A stretch of DNA of 64,000 nucleotides from JBBSEX01 sp038239345 (GTDB lineage: Bacteria; Acidobacteriota; Terriglobia; Bryobacterales; Bryobacteraceae): NCBI GenBank assembly GCA_038239345.1, contig JBBSEX010000010.1:167866-231865 (forward strand), in the 5' to 3' direction. Under the pieces are notes generated by a model, which had not been told where the DNA came from, did no database searches, and saw only the letters and a list, made by a program, of their open reading frames with translations. Both the position numbers and the translations under genes were made by a program. Shown here piece after piece: positions 24,958-32,937 of the stretch. Numbering within the stretch: the first letter of the stretch is position 1; the number at the start of each line of letters is the position of its first letter.

Positions 24958-25731
24958 ATGAGGCGAATCCGCAAAGCCGCCGAGCCGGCCAACCATGAGC
25001 GATGGCTGGTCTCTTACGCCGACTTTATCACCCTATTGTTCGCCTTCTTCGTAGTAATGTTCGCCACCTCGCAAGCTGATAAGGGAAAGGCGAGACAAGT
25101 CTCGGAATCGGTCAAAAAAGCTTTCCAAGACAACACGACTATCGGTGCGCTGTTGAGTAGCTCGCCAGTGGATCGGGACAAAAGGAATTCCGGATCGCGA
25201 AAGCCAGATAGCGTTGAATCGGCGCCGGTGAAGCTAGAAGATCGGCGCGCGGTGGAGTTGCTGCCCTCGCTGGAACTCCTGTCTCATGAGTTAAAAGACG
25301 AGATCGAGGCGGGCAAGATTCAAATCAGCATGGAGGCCCGGGGATTAGCGATCAGCTTCAAGCAGGCGGCGCTTTTTCCGTCGGGAGGTGACGATATTTC
25401 GCCGGAGGCGTTGGAAAGCATCGCCATCGTTGCGCGCGCCGTCAATAAAATTCCAAATCCGGTTCGGTTTGAGGGGCATACGGACGCCGTTCCGATCCAC
25501 ACCATGCGATTCCGCAGCAACTGGGATCTCTCGGCGGCGCGCAGCATCGCACTCCTCGATCTGATGACGGCTCGCTTCGACGTCGCGCGTGAGCGGCTGT
25601 CGATAGGTGGCTACGGAGATACGGCCCCAATCGATTCGAATGATACCGAGGAAGGACGGGCAAAAAACCGCAGAGTGGATATCGTTATCTTGAGCAAAAC
25701 GGGCATTCTGGCGGAGCCTAAGAAGATATAA
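24958..25731 (+). CDS. motB: Flagellar motor stator protein MotB
   Basis: A 257-residue peptidoglycan-anchored stator subunit. The N-terminus has ERWLVSYADFITLLFAFFVV, in which Asp22 is the ion-binding residue of the channel. After a linker the C-terminal OmpA-like domain binds peptidoglycan (PVRFEGHTDAVPIHTMRFRS, NWDLSAARSIALLDLM, RLSIGGYGDTAPI, and GRAKNRRVDIVIL). The ATG at 24958, 4 nt after the motA stop, is preferred; a longer frame from 24868 would add 30 basic, Pro-rich residues overlapping motA. The 3' end overlaps the convergent rnc gene by 14 bp. Confidence 0.93.
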   Translation: MRRIRKAAEPANHERWLVSYADFITLLFAFFVVMFATSQADKGKARQVSESVKKAFQDNTTIGALLSSSPVDRDKRNSGSRKPDSVESAPVKLEDRRAVELLPSLELLSHELKDEIEAGKIQISMEARGLAISFKQAALFPSGGDDISPEALESIAIVARAVNKIPNPVRFEGHTDAVPIHTMRFRSNWDLSAARSIALLDLMTARFDVARERLSIGGYGDTAPIDSNDTEEGRAKNRRVDIVILSKTGILAEPKKI

Positions 25732-26464
25732 CTCCGTCGGTGCCGGCACCGGGGCTCCGATTAGGCAACTTCTGCAGAATCAGCTGCGCTGCCTTTTGTC
25801 CCGCGCTCTTCTTAGAGAAGCCTTGCGCTTTACTGACAAGTTCGCGCCCCAAGCGCACCTCAACGGTGAACGTCTTCGCATGTTCCGGGCCCTCCTCTTC
25901 CACGATCAGATACCGCGGCTGAGGCAGTTTCAGGGCTTGCGCGGCTTCCTGAAGGGCGCTCTTGAAATCGGTGAGACCGGCTTCGCCACCGCCATCGGGC
26001 ATTGAGAAATCGGAGACAATTCGTTTCTCGATGAAGCGTCCAGCTACCTCAATACCGCCGTCCAGATAAAGGGCGGCGATCAAAGCCTCTACCGCGTCGG
26101 CAAGCAGGGCCTTCTTCTCGCGGCCGCCGCTCATCTCTTCACCGCGCCCCAGCAGAAGATAGGTTCCCAGCTCGAGAGATTGTGCTACCTCATAAAGTCG
26201 AGTAGCGCTCACCAGGTGAGCTTTCAGTTTCGAGAGGCGGCCTTCGGGATAAGTGGGATGCCTCCGCACGAGGCTCGCACTGACCACGAACCCCAAGACC
26301 GAGTCTCCCAGGAATTCCAGTTGTTCATTGTCGGCGAGACAATCGTCGATGGCGCCTGATTTCTCGTAGGCTCTGGATTTGTGGGTCAGCGCCCTCATCA
26401 GGCATTCCCGATCGGTGAAGGAATGACCGAGTTGGGCCTCCAGACCCTCAATATCCTCGCGCAT
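25718..26464 (-). CDS. rnc: Ribonuclease III
   Basis: A 248-residue dsRNA endonuclease involved in rRNA and mRNA processing. The catalytic signature is at about residues 46-55 (NEQLEFLGDSVLGFVVS), with the second metal-ligand cluster in LLADAVEALIAALYLDGG. A C-terminal double-stranded RNA-binding domain follows (DFKSALQEAAQALKLPQPRY, then GFSKKSAGQKAAQLILQKL). Length and domain order are standard. It is 9 bp downstream of a TPR protein gene on the same strand and convergent with motB. Confidence 0.95.
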   Translation of the reverse strand: MREDIEGLEAQLGHSFTDRECLMRALTHKSRAYEKSGAIDDCLADNEQLEFLGDSVLGFVVSASLVRRHPTYPEGRLSKLKAHLVSATRLYEVAQSLELGTYLLLGRGEEMSGGREKKALLADAVEALIAALYLDGGIEVAGRFIEKRIVSDFSMPDGGGEAGLTDFKSALQEAAQALKLPQPRYLIVEEEGPEHAKTFTVEVRLGRELVSKAQGFSKKSAGQKAAQLILQKLPNRSPGAGTDGVISS

Positions 26465-26473
26465 AAGCTTCCG

Positions 26474-27241
26474 TTACGGTTTCGCGGCGGGGGCGGCTGT
26501 TCCGCTTTTCGCCTTCACGGCCTTGGCCTTTTCATTTTGGGCGAACTGCTTCACCGCCGGATTCACATCGGGAATGTTGATCACTTTATCGAGCGTCGCG
26601 ATCGCCTCATCGTACTTTCCCGCGCTATTGTACGCTGAGCCAAGACGAACAGCCGTCGCCGGATCGGGTGTACCGGCCATCTCCACCGAAGTCTTGAACT
26701 CGGCGATGGCGCCTTCGTAATTTTTCCGCGCAACTGCGACCAGACCCAGCGCCTCATGACCTTGCGACGTAAAATCTTTTTTCATGATCGCCCACTGGTC
26801 GTCCGAAATAGCAGGATTCGGCTTGGTGGCGGATGGAATTAATTCGAGCGCGGTCTTGGCGTTCTTCTCGGCTTTGGCGAGCTTCTCTTCTTTGTCGAGG
26901 TCAAATTCGCGCGTATGATTCGCGCCGCCGCTAGCAAGCATCAGCATAGCCGTGTAGCTTTTCGGATCTGCTTCCAATGCGCGGTCGCAATAGATCACCA
27001 TTTTCTCGTAATCGCCTTTTTGCTGCTCCGTCTGGGCCGCCATCGTAAGCACCATTGGCTTGAACTCAGTGTCGGCGAACTTCGTCAACAAATTCTCGAT
27101 CGCCGCAATGCGGGCATCGGGATCCTGAGCGGTCTGGATTGCTTGCAGGGCCTCAATCTCCTTGTTGGATTTGGGCTTTTGCGCCAGAATCAGGCTTGCG
27201 CTTGCCAATACCAGCGTTGTCTGCAACAGCATCTTTCTCAT
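26474..27241 (-). CDS. Exported tetratricopeptide-repeat protein
   Basis: A 255-residue protein with a signal peptide (MRKMLLQTTLVLASASLILA). Helical repeats include DYEKMVIYCDRALEADPKSY, HEALGLVAVARKNYEGAIAE and LGSAYNSAGKYDEAIATLDK, typical TPR units, ending in an Ala/Lys/Pro-rich tail. Such proteins act as protein-protein scaffolds in the periplasm, but no specific partner can be named. It is 25 bp downstream of a second exported TPR protein and just upstream of rnc, so the three may be co-transcribed. Confidence 0.85.
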   Translation of the reverse strand: MRKMLLQTTLVLASASLILAQKPKSNKEIEALQAIQTAQDPDARIAAIENLLTKFADTEFKPMVLTMAAQTEQQKGDYEKMVIYCDRALEADPKSYTAMLMLASGGANHTREFDLDKEEKLAKAEKNAKTALELIPSATKPNPAISDDQWAIMKKDFTSQGHEALGLVAVARKNYEGAIAEFKTSVEMAGTPDPATAVRLGSAYNSAGKYDEAIATLDKVINIPDVNPAVKQFAQNEKAKAVKAKSGTAAPAAKP

Positions 27242-27266
27242 CGATTCCCTCCTCTTTCAGCCTAAC

Positions 27267-28766
27267 CTATTTGGGTGTGGTTGGCGCTTTTGTCAGGCCC
27301 TTCCCGGCGGCCTCTTTCACCGCGTCGGGAGCTCCTGCAACGGCAAGCGCGGCCTTATAGTAAGTCTCGGCTTCTTCATGACGTTCCTGCGAATCGGCGA
27401 GTCGTCCCCGATACAACAACGACCATGACTTGGTCTCATCATCGGGCGATAAAGCAAGTGTCTTTTGAAATAGCTCGTCCGCCTCCGCGGGGCGCTTTTC
27501 GAGGACGGCAATTCGGGCCAGGCCGAAGTATGATTTCGCCCGAAACGCATCAGCGCCCGATTCCTGTAGCAAGCGGAGATATGCATCCTTTGCCCGCGGC
27601 AAATTCTTGTCGCGATAAAGTAACTTTTGAGCGTCGGCGAAGAGCTTCTCTTGCGGACTCAGTTCCACCGGCTTCTCCGCCGGAACCACATGCAATCTAC
27701 GCACTGGGCGTTGCGTCGCGAACTCGACTTTGGCGAGGCGCTTTTCTTCCTTGCCTAAATCAATCGCCGTAACCATGTCGGGGAAGTAAATCCGCATCGA
27801 CCGGTCGTCTTTTTCATAGCCGGGAAGCTGCTCGGCAAAATACGGCGTAAGGATAAAACCTTCTCGCAGCGCCTGATCCACCACAGCCTGTTTCTTCTCC
27901 GCGCCGCCCGGCGTCAGGCGGCTTTCAATAGCTTTAATCAGACACTCGGTTGCAAGCAGGAGAAAATCCTCTTTGTAGTAGCTCTCCAGAATCCCTGAGC
28001 CCTGCGCGTAGTCCTTCAAGCCCTTCTTCTTTTCCAGAATCGCCGAGTATTTCGTGGCCAGTGGATCTAGAAGATAATGCAGGTAGGCGTGGCGGATGTC
28101 TTCGATGGGCGGGTCGCTCGATGCCGTAAGCACGACGAAATAATCGTCTCGATAGCTACGCGTCTGAATCTGATTCGGCGCGCCCAGCAGATCGACATAA
28201 ATCTGAAAACGGCGGCCGACGAATCCGCTGGTGGGATTACGCAAATATCCGTTTACGGTCATCAGCGCGCGGGTCACCGGTTCGTGATAACGCTCAATCT
28301 CCTGATCGATGGCGGGCTGCACTTGACGCCAAACATTTTCCATCCGGGCTTCTTCGTAAAAACGAACCATGAGTTCGCGAAAGCCCTCCAGCCGCGCGAC
28401 ATCGGGAGGCAGATCCTGCTCGGCCACGGTGTACCGGAAATTCGGAGAACCGTCGGTGATCAGGGCGAAGGAGATGTACTGGCTCAGTTCCGCGTCGGAG
28501 TTCGCCAGATGGTGCCGGGCGAAGAAATTCTTCAGCTCGATGACACTCGACAGATCCTTCTTAGTAGCCAGATAATCGCGAACTTTTTGCCGCAGCGGGT
28601 GATTAGCGGCTGACGACACGTCCGCATCGTAGCCCGCGGCGTTGATGGCGGCCAGCACGGAGAACAGCGCCGGACTCGAATCCAATTGGCCTTTCTCGGC
28701 CGCATGGGCGGAGCTAGCCAGGGCGAAAACGAAAGGAATTAAACGGAAGAAACGAAGCAACTTCAC
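27267..28766 (-). CDS. Exported protein of unknown function with C-terminal TPR repeats
   Basis: A 499-residue protein starting with GTG at 28766 and carrying a signal peptide (LLRFFRLIPFVFALASSAHA). The first 330 residues are an unrecognised domain with the motif DIRHAYLHYLLDPLATKY, where a His-x3-His pair in a helix hints at a zinc site, although no third ligand is certain. The C-terminal 150 residues contain TPR-like units (SYFGLARIAVLEKRPAEADE, RGRLADSQERHEEAETYYKA). Architecture (putative peptidase-like or binding domain plus TPR) is seen in acidobacterial exported proteins of unknown role. It probably forms an operon with the following TPR gene. Confidence 0.75.
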   Translation of the reverse strand: MKLLRFFRLIPFVFALASSAHAAEKGQLDSSPALFSVLAAINAAGYDADVSSAANHPLRQKVRDYLATKKDLSSVIELKNFFARHHLANSDAELSQYISFALITDGSPNFRYTVAEQDLPPDVARLEGFRELMVRFYEEARMENVWRQVQPAIDQEIERYHEPVTRALMTVNGYLRNPTSGFVGRRFQIYVDLLGAPNQIQTRSYRDDYFVVLTASSDPPIEDIRHAYLHYLLDPLATKYSAILEKKKGLKDYAQGSGILESYYKEDFLLLATECLIKAIESRLTPGGAEKKQAVVDQALREGFILTPYFAEQLPGYEKDDRSMRIYFPDMVTAIDLGKEEKRLAKVEFATQRPVRRLHVVPAEKPVELSPQEKLFADAQKLLYRDKNLPRAKDAYLRLLQESGADAFRAKSYFGLARIAVLEKRPAEADELFQKTLALSPDDETKSWSLLYRGRLADSQERHEEAETYYKAALAVAGAPDAVKEAAGKGLTKAPTTPK

Positions 28767-28853
28767 CTACCTTACATTTAACAGCCTACAACCCCAGCCA
28801 TACCACTCACAAGGATGGATTGCCCAGGTAACACAAGCGGCCAGTTCTTGGGC

Positions 28854-28859
28854 TAGAGT
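28854..28859 (+). promoter_or_regulatory. -10-like hexamer before the metallophosphoesterase gene
   Basis: TAGAGT ending 7 nt before the ATG at 28867; no Shine-Dalgarno between them. Supports the chosen start and a leaderless mRNA. Confidence 0.35.
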
Positions 28860-28866
28860 AGAACCT

Positions 28867-29751
28867 ATGAATCGCCGCGAGTTTTTCACCGTTAGCACTG
28901 CTTTAGGCTTGGCTGCAAGCACACTCGGAGCAAAGTCGGAATCGTTCAAGTTCGTCCATTTAACTGACACACACATAGAGCCCGAATTGCACGCAGGTGA
29001 AGGTGTGCGCATGTGTTTTAACCGCGTGAATAGTCTCAAACCGGACTTTATTATCTCTGGCGGCGATCTGGTCTTCGATGCCGCCGACGTTACTCCGCGC
29101 CGTGCCAATGAAGTCTTCGATCTCTGGGCGGAGACGGCAAAGATACTGCACGCCCCGGTGCATAATCTAGTTGGAAATCACGACGTCTTCGGCGTGTCCA
29201 CTAAGAGCAATGTTACTTCCGCCGATCCGAAGTACGGCAAGGGAATGTTCGAAGATCGAATCGGTAAGCGCTACTACTCATTCAGCCATAAAGGGTGGAA
29301 ATTCATTGCGCTCGATTCTGTTTTTATCACGAAGGAGAAGGGCTACATCGGACGGATTGACGACGATCAGATGACTTGGTTAACGCATGAATTGGCGTCG
29401 ACTCCGAAAGATCAGCCACTAATTGTAGCGACGCATATCCCGTTAGTGACGGGCTTCCTGCAATACATCGCGCAGCGGGGGCCGTCAGAAACAATGATCG
29501 TCACTAATGCCAATGAGGTTTTAGATATGCTGTGGCCATACAACCTGAAGGCAGTCCTGCAGGGACACACGCACATTCGTGAGAACGTAACTTACAACGG
29601 ATGCCAGTTCATCACCTCGGGCGCGGTTTGCGGCAATTGGTGGAAAGGCAAGCGGATGGGCCATCCGGAGGGCTTTGGCGTGCTGACCGTGCACAACGGC
29701 AACGTGGATTGGCGTTACGAAACGTACGGATTTCATGCCGACCCGGCGTGA
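28867..29751 (+). CDS. Exported calcineurin-like metallophosphoesterase
   Basis: A 294-residue protein. The start at 28867 gives a twin-arginine-like N-terminus (MNRREFFTVSTALGLAAS); a longer frame from 28642 is antisense to the upstream gene's signal-peptide region and is rejected. Metallophosphoesterase ligands are in order: FVHLTDTHIE (Asp-x-His), ISGGDLVFDAADV (GGD), LVGNHDVFG (GNHD), VATHIPLV and VLQGHTHIREN (GHTH). The fold binds two metals and cleaves phosphomonoesters or diesters; substrate unknown. It is convergent with the asparaginase-family gene, whose stop is 2 bp away. Confidence 0.9.
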   Translation: MNRREFFTVSTALGLAASTLGAKSESFKFVHLTDTHIEPELHAGEGVRMCFNRVNSLKPDFIISGGDLVFDAADVTPRRANEVFDLWAETAKILHAPVHNLVGNHDVFGVSTKSNVTSADPKYGKGMFEDRIGKRYYSFSHKGWKFIALDSVFITKEKGYIGRIDDDQMTWLTHELASTPKDQPLIVATHIPLVTGFLQYIAQRGPSETMIVTNANEVLDMLWPYNLKAVLQGHTHIRENVTYNGCQFITSGAVCGNWWKGKRMGHPEGFGVLTVHNGNVDWRYETYGFHADPA

Positions 29752-29753
29752 CC

Positions 29754-30833
29754 CTATAACGCCCTCAGCAGAAAAGAACAGCTTTCCAGACGGCTCTCAC
29801 CACCATCATTCACCGCGACCTTATTTCCCTTGTCCCACAAGCTGACGCCCGCGAATTCACCGTCCTTGCGCAGCGCGTAAAATTGGATATCCACCTTGCT
29901 CAGACGCGTCTTGTCGTTATCGAAGTTGCGGGCGATACGCCGCAAGGCATCGAGTCCTGCATCTTTGGGCGACATACCTTTCCGCATGTTCTCGACAATA
30001 GTATGAGCCCCGGCAATACGGATATTTTCTTCGCCACGTCCGGTTGAGCCAGCGGCGCCGAAGTCCTGATCGACGTACAATCCCGCGCCGATGATGGGAG
30101 AATCGCCAATGCGGCCGGGAATTTTCCAGGCTTGCCCACTTGTCGTCGTAACGCCGGACATCTCGCCCTTTACATTCAAGCTCAAACAATTAATGGTGCC
30201 GTGAAGGGGATGCAGCGCCATCTCGACACACCATGCAAGAAATGTTTCATTCGCTTCGGGAAAGCGCTGCTGCCAATACGCCACGCCCTTCGCTCCGCCC
30301 ACTGGCGCGTCGATCCCTTCCGTCCAGTTGCTATGCCCGTCTTTGTCGCGCATGGACTGTTTCCAGACCAGATATGCGAGCCGCGACTCTTCGGTAAGGA
30401 GATCTTCTTCTTTGAAGCCCCAGGTCTTGGCGAACCGCCAGGCGCCTTCGCCGGCAAGCATCACATGATCGGTTTGCTCCATCACAAGCTTTGCGACCTT
30501 GGACGGCGTCTTCACGTTCCGAATACTGGCGACCGCGCCGCATCGACGCGAAGGGCCATGCATCACACTGGCATCCAACTCGACCACGCCATCCTCGTTT
30601 GGCAAGCCGCCGTAACCCACCGAATGATCTTTCGGATCTTCTTCGACGATGTTCACGCCCGCAACCACGGCATCCAAAGTATCGGCGCCGCCCGTTAGCA
30701 TTTCCATCGCCTTGGCACACGCGCGAAGGCCGTTGGCGCTGGAGATAACGATGTCTTTCGGGACTGCTGCCTGGGCTGCGGCGGTGCCCGCCAGTGCCGC
30801 GGAGCCGATCATCCATTCTCGCCTGTTAAGCAT
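29754..30833 (-). CDS. Glycosylasparaginase-family Ntn hydrolase, exported
   Basis: A 359-residue N4-(beta-N-acetylglucosaminyl)-L-asparaginase family protein. The ATG at 30833 gives a Tat-like signal MLNRREWMIGSAALAGTAAA; a GTG at 30842 is possible. The autocleavage/nucleophile region reads HPLHGTINCLSLNVKGEMSG. The Thr nucleophile and the downstream binding motifs SGQAWKIPGRIGDSPIIGAG and GAAGSTGRGEENIRIAG are conserved. The residue before the nucleophile is Gly where characterised enzymes have Asp (HDTI). Some homologues annotated as glycosylasparaginases appear to share this HGTI form, so activity is plausible but substrate may differ. Confidence 0.85.
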   Translation of the reverse strand: MLNRREWMIGSAALAGTAAAQAAVPKDIVISSANGLRACAKAMEMLTGGADTLDAVVAGVNIVEEDPKDHSVGYGGLPNEDGVVELDASVMHGPSRRCGAVASIRNVKTPSKVAKLVMEQTDHVMLAGEGAWRFAKTWGFKEEDLLTEESRLAYLVWKQSMRDKDGHSNWTEGIDAPVGGAKGVAYWQQRFPEANETFLAWCVEMALHPLHGTINCLSLNVKGEMSGVTTTSGQAWKIPGRIGDSPIIGAGLYVDQDFGAAGSTGRGEENIRIAGAHTIVENMRKGMSPKDAGLDALRRIARNFDNDKTRLSKVDIQFYALRKDGEFAGVSLWDKGNKVAVNDGGESRLESCSFLLRAL

Positions 30834-30840
30834 TCGGATC

Positions 30841-30846
30841 ACTATA
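30841..30846 (-). promoter_or_regulatory. -10-like hexamer before the glycosylasparaginase-family gene
   Basis: TATAGT on the minus strand ending 7 nt before the ATG at 30833. It overlaps the alternative GTG start, which makes that GTG unlikely. Confidence 0.4.
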
Positions 30847-30897
30847 TCAGCTTGCCGGCCGGGCGCTGGACGATCGAGGCGTTAGACTAGAAAGTTC

Positions 30898-32178
30898 ATG
30901 CAAGAAACCATCTCTCCGGCTCAATCGATCTCAGGATCGGTGTACTTGCCCGGTGACAAATCCATTTCACATCGGTACGCGATGCTCGCCTCATTGGCTG
31001 AAGGCACGACGAAGATCAAGAATTATTCCACCGGCGCGGACTGCCAGTCGACACTAGGGACCATGCAAGCTCTGGGCATTGCGGTAGAGCGGAAAGATCG
31101 CGAGATTCATATCCACGGTAAGGGTCTTGAGGGATGGCGCGAGCCTGCCGGCACTCTTGACGCCGGCAATTCGGGGTCGACCATACGCATGCTCGCGGGT
31201 CTGCTCGCGGCACAGAAATTCTCCAGCCGGATTACAGGCGACGAATCGTTATCACGGCGTCCCATGCAGCGCATCATGGCGCCATTAGCTCAGATGGGCG
31301 CCTCCATTCGCGCGCGCGATGGAAAGTTTCCGCCGCTTGAGATCGACGGCCGGATACTGCACGCGATCGACTACACGTTACCGATGGCCAGCGCTCAAGT
31401 GAAGACTTGCGTGCTGTTCGGTGGGATTTATGCCGAAGGTCCAACCATCGTGCGTGAGCCCATCCGCACCCGCGACCACTCGGAAATCGCGCTGCGGGAA
31501 TTCGGCGCCGACATCGAGTCCGTCAACCGCGTTATCACCCTGCAAGGACGTCCGCGTCTAAAAGGCTGCGATCTTGGCGTGCCGGGCGATATTTCTTCCG
31601 CCGCTTTCTTTCTGGTTGCGGCGCTGCTTGTGCCTGGATCAGAACTGCTGATTCACAACGTCGGCTTAAATCCCACGCGATCCATGTTGCTCGATTTCCT
31701 GGCGGGGATGGGGGCAAAGGTAACAGTCGCAAATCTGGAGCAGCTCTCGGGAGAAATCGTAGGCGACTTGATGGTCCGCAGTTCTCCGTTTCGCGGCGGA
31801 GTGCTGGAAGGCGCGCGGACTGCGGCGTTGATTGACGAAATTCCCGTACTGGCGGTACTCGGCGCGGCGAGCGAGGAAGGATTGATCGTTCGCGACGCGG
31901 CCGAATTGCGCGTGAAGGAAACGGATCGCATCACCACAGTCGTTGAAAATTTTCGCCGCATGGGCGTGCACATCGAGGAATCGGCGGACGGATTCCACGT
32001 GCCCGGAAAGCAGAAGTTCAAAGCGGCGGCGCTCGATTCTTTTGGCGATCATCGCATTGCGATGGCATTTTCGGTTGCGGCCTTAGCGGCCGACGGACCG
32101 TGTACGATCAATGACGCGGGTGCGGCCTCTGTATCCTTCGCGGAGTTTTATGATACGCTTCGGCAGATCGCTAGTTAG
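30898..32178 (+). CDS. aroA: 3-phosphoshikimate 1-carboxyvinyltransferase (EPSP synthase)
   Basis: A 426-residue enzyme of the shikimate pathway that joins phosphoenolpyruvate to shikimate-3-phosphate. Substrate-binding motifs are present: VYLPGDKSISHRYAMLAS, LDAGNSGSTIRMLAGLLA, RRPMQRIMAPLAQMGASI, SAQVKTCVLFGGIYAEG, AAELRVKETDRITTVVEN and FGDHRIAMAFSVAALAADG. The GDKS lysine and the RxKExDR motif place it in the normal AroA family, not MurA. It stands alone rather than in an aro operon; the next gene is a histidine kinase 30 bp away on the same strand. Confidence 0.96.
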   Translation: MQETISPAQSISGSVYLPGDKSISHRYAMLASLAEGTTKIKNYSTGADCQSTLGTMQALGIAVERKDREIHIHGKGLEGWREPAGTLDAGNSGSTIRMLAGLLAAQKFSSRITGDESLSRRPMQRIMAPLAQMGASIRARDGKFPPLEIDGRILHAIDYTLPMASAQVKTCVLFGGIYAEGPTIVREPIRTRDHSEIALREFGADIESVNRVITLQGRPRLKGCDLGVPGDISSAAFFLVAALLVPGSELLIHNVGLNPTRSMLLDFLAGMGAKVTVANLEQLSGEIVGDLMVRSSPFRGGVLEGARTAALIDEIPVLAVLGAASEEGLIVRDAAELRVKETDRITTVVENFRRMGVHIEESADGFHVPGKQKFKAAALDSFGDHRIAMAFSVAALAADGPCTINDAGAASVSFAEFYDTLRQIAS

Positions 32179-32208
32179 CCTCCCCCAAGATCGGCATCTC
32201 TAAAGAAA

Positions 32209-32859
32209 ATGGAAATAGTATCGCCCCACGTAGCCCCGCCGCTGCATGATCTGACGACGGCCGGTTTGATTCACGATTTGAACAACGTCTTTGAAACGAT
32301 TTCGGAAGCGGCCGAGCTTTTGGCGACAGACCCAAAGTGGTCCTCTCTGGCGGCAACCATTCAACGCAGCGTCGATGGCGGACAACGCATCGTGGAAAGC
32401 ATCGGAGGAGACCGGGAAACTTTGCTCGACCTGGCTTCTCTGGTGGGTAATGCGATGCAGTTCACGCAGGATTTCCTTACCGCCGTTCACCGGCCAAAGA
32501 TCGACTTTGTGCCGCTGCTGGAACCAGGCTTGCGAATGAAGTCCGGCTTCGCGCTGGAGCGTGTGCTGGTGAATCTTTTTTTGAATGCGGCTCAGGCGAT
32601 GCCCCGTGGCGGCAGGGTGGAAATTCGCGCCAGGCAGATTGCTGGCGACGTGGAAATTGAAGTGAGCGATGAAGGTCCGGGCATTGCGCCGGAGATCCTA
32701 GCCGAAATTTTTAAACCGCATTTCTCGACGAAATCGCCGCGATCGGGATTAGGGCTGCACATCGTCGCGACGATCATGCGAGAAAACTCCGGCACGGTTT
32801 CCGCAGCCAATCGAACCGAATCTCACGGGGCCGTGTTCACCATCGTGCTCCCGGTGTGA
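32209..32859 (+). CDS. Short soluble sensor histidine kinase
   Basis: A 216-residue histidine kinase core without membrane or sensory domain. The H-box is TAGLIHDLNNVFETI (His followed by DLNN, the HisKA subtype of NtrB-like kinases). The N-box is ERVLVNLFLNAAQAM, the G1 box SDEGPGIAPEILAEI, the F-box FKPHFSTKSP and the G2 box SGLGLHIVATIMRE. All ATP-binding elements are therefore present. No response regulator is adjacent, so this is an orphan kinase. The likely input is cytoplasmic or through a partner protein. Confidence 0.85.
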   Translation: MEIVSPHVAPPLHDLTTAGLIHDLNNVFETISEAAELLATDPKWSSLAATIQRSVDGGQRIVESIGGDRETLLDLASLVGNAMQFTQDFLTAVHRPKIDFVPLLEPGLRMKSGFALERVLVNLFLNAAQAMPRGGRVEIRARQIAGDVEIEVSDEGPGIAPEILAEIFKPHFSTKSPRSGLGLHIVATIMRENSGTVSAANRTESHGAVFTIVLPV

Positions 32860-32937
32860 TCGGAAAGTAATCAAAAAACCCAGTTAGCGTCTAGAGAGAA
32901 AAGGAACTCCGGGCGGCATATCTACAAAAAACCTGTA

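Noticed and set aside
28642..28866. 75-residue extension of the metallophosphoesterase
   Set aside because: Antisense to the signal peptide of the upstream gene; the Tat-like signal at 28867 marks the real start.
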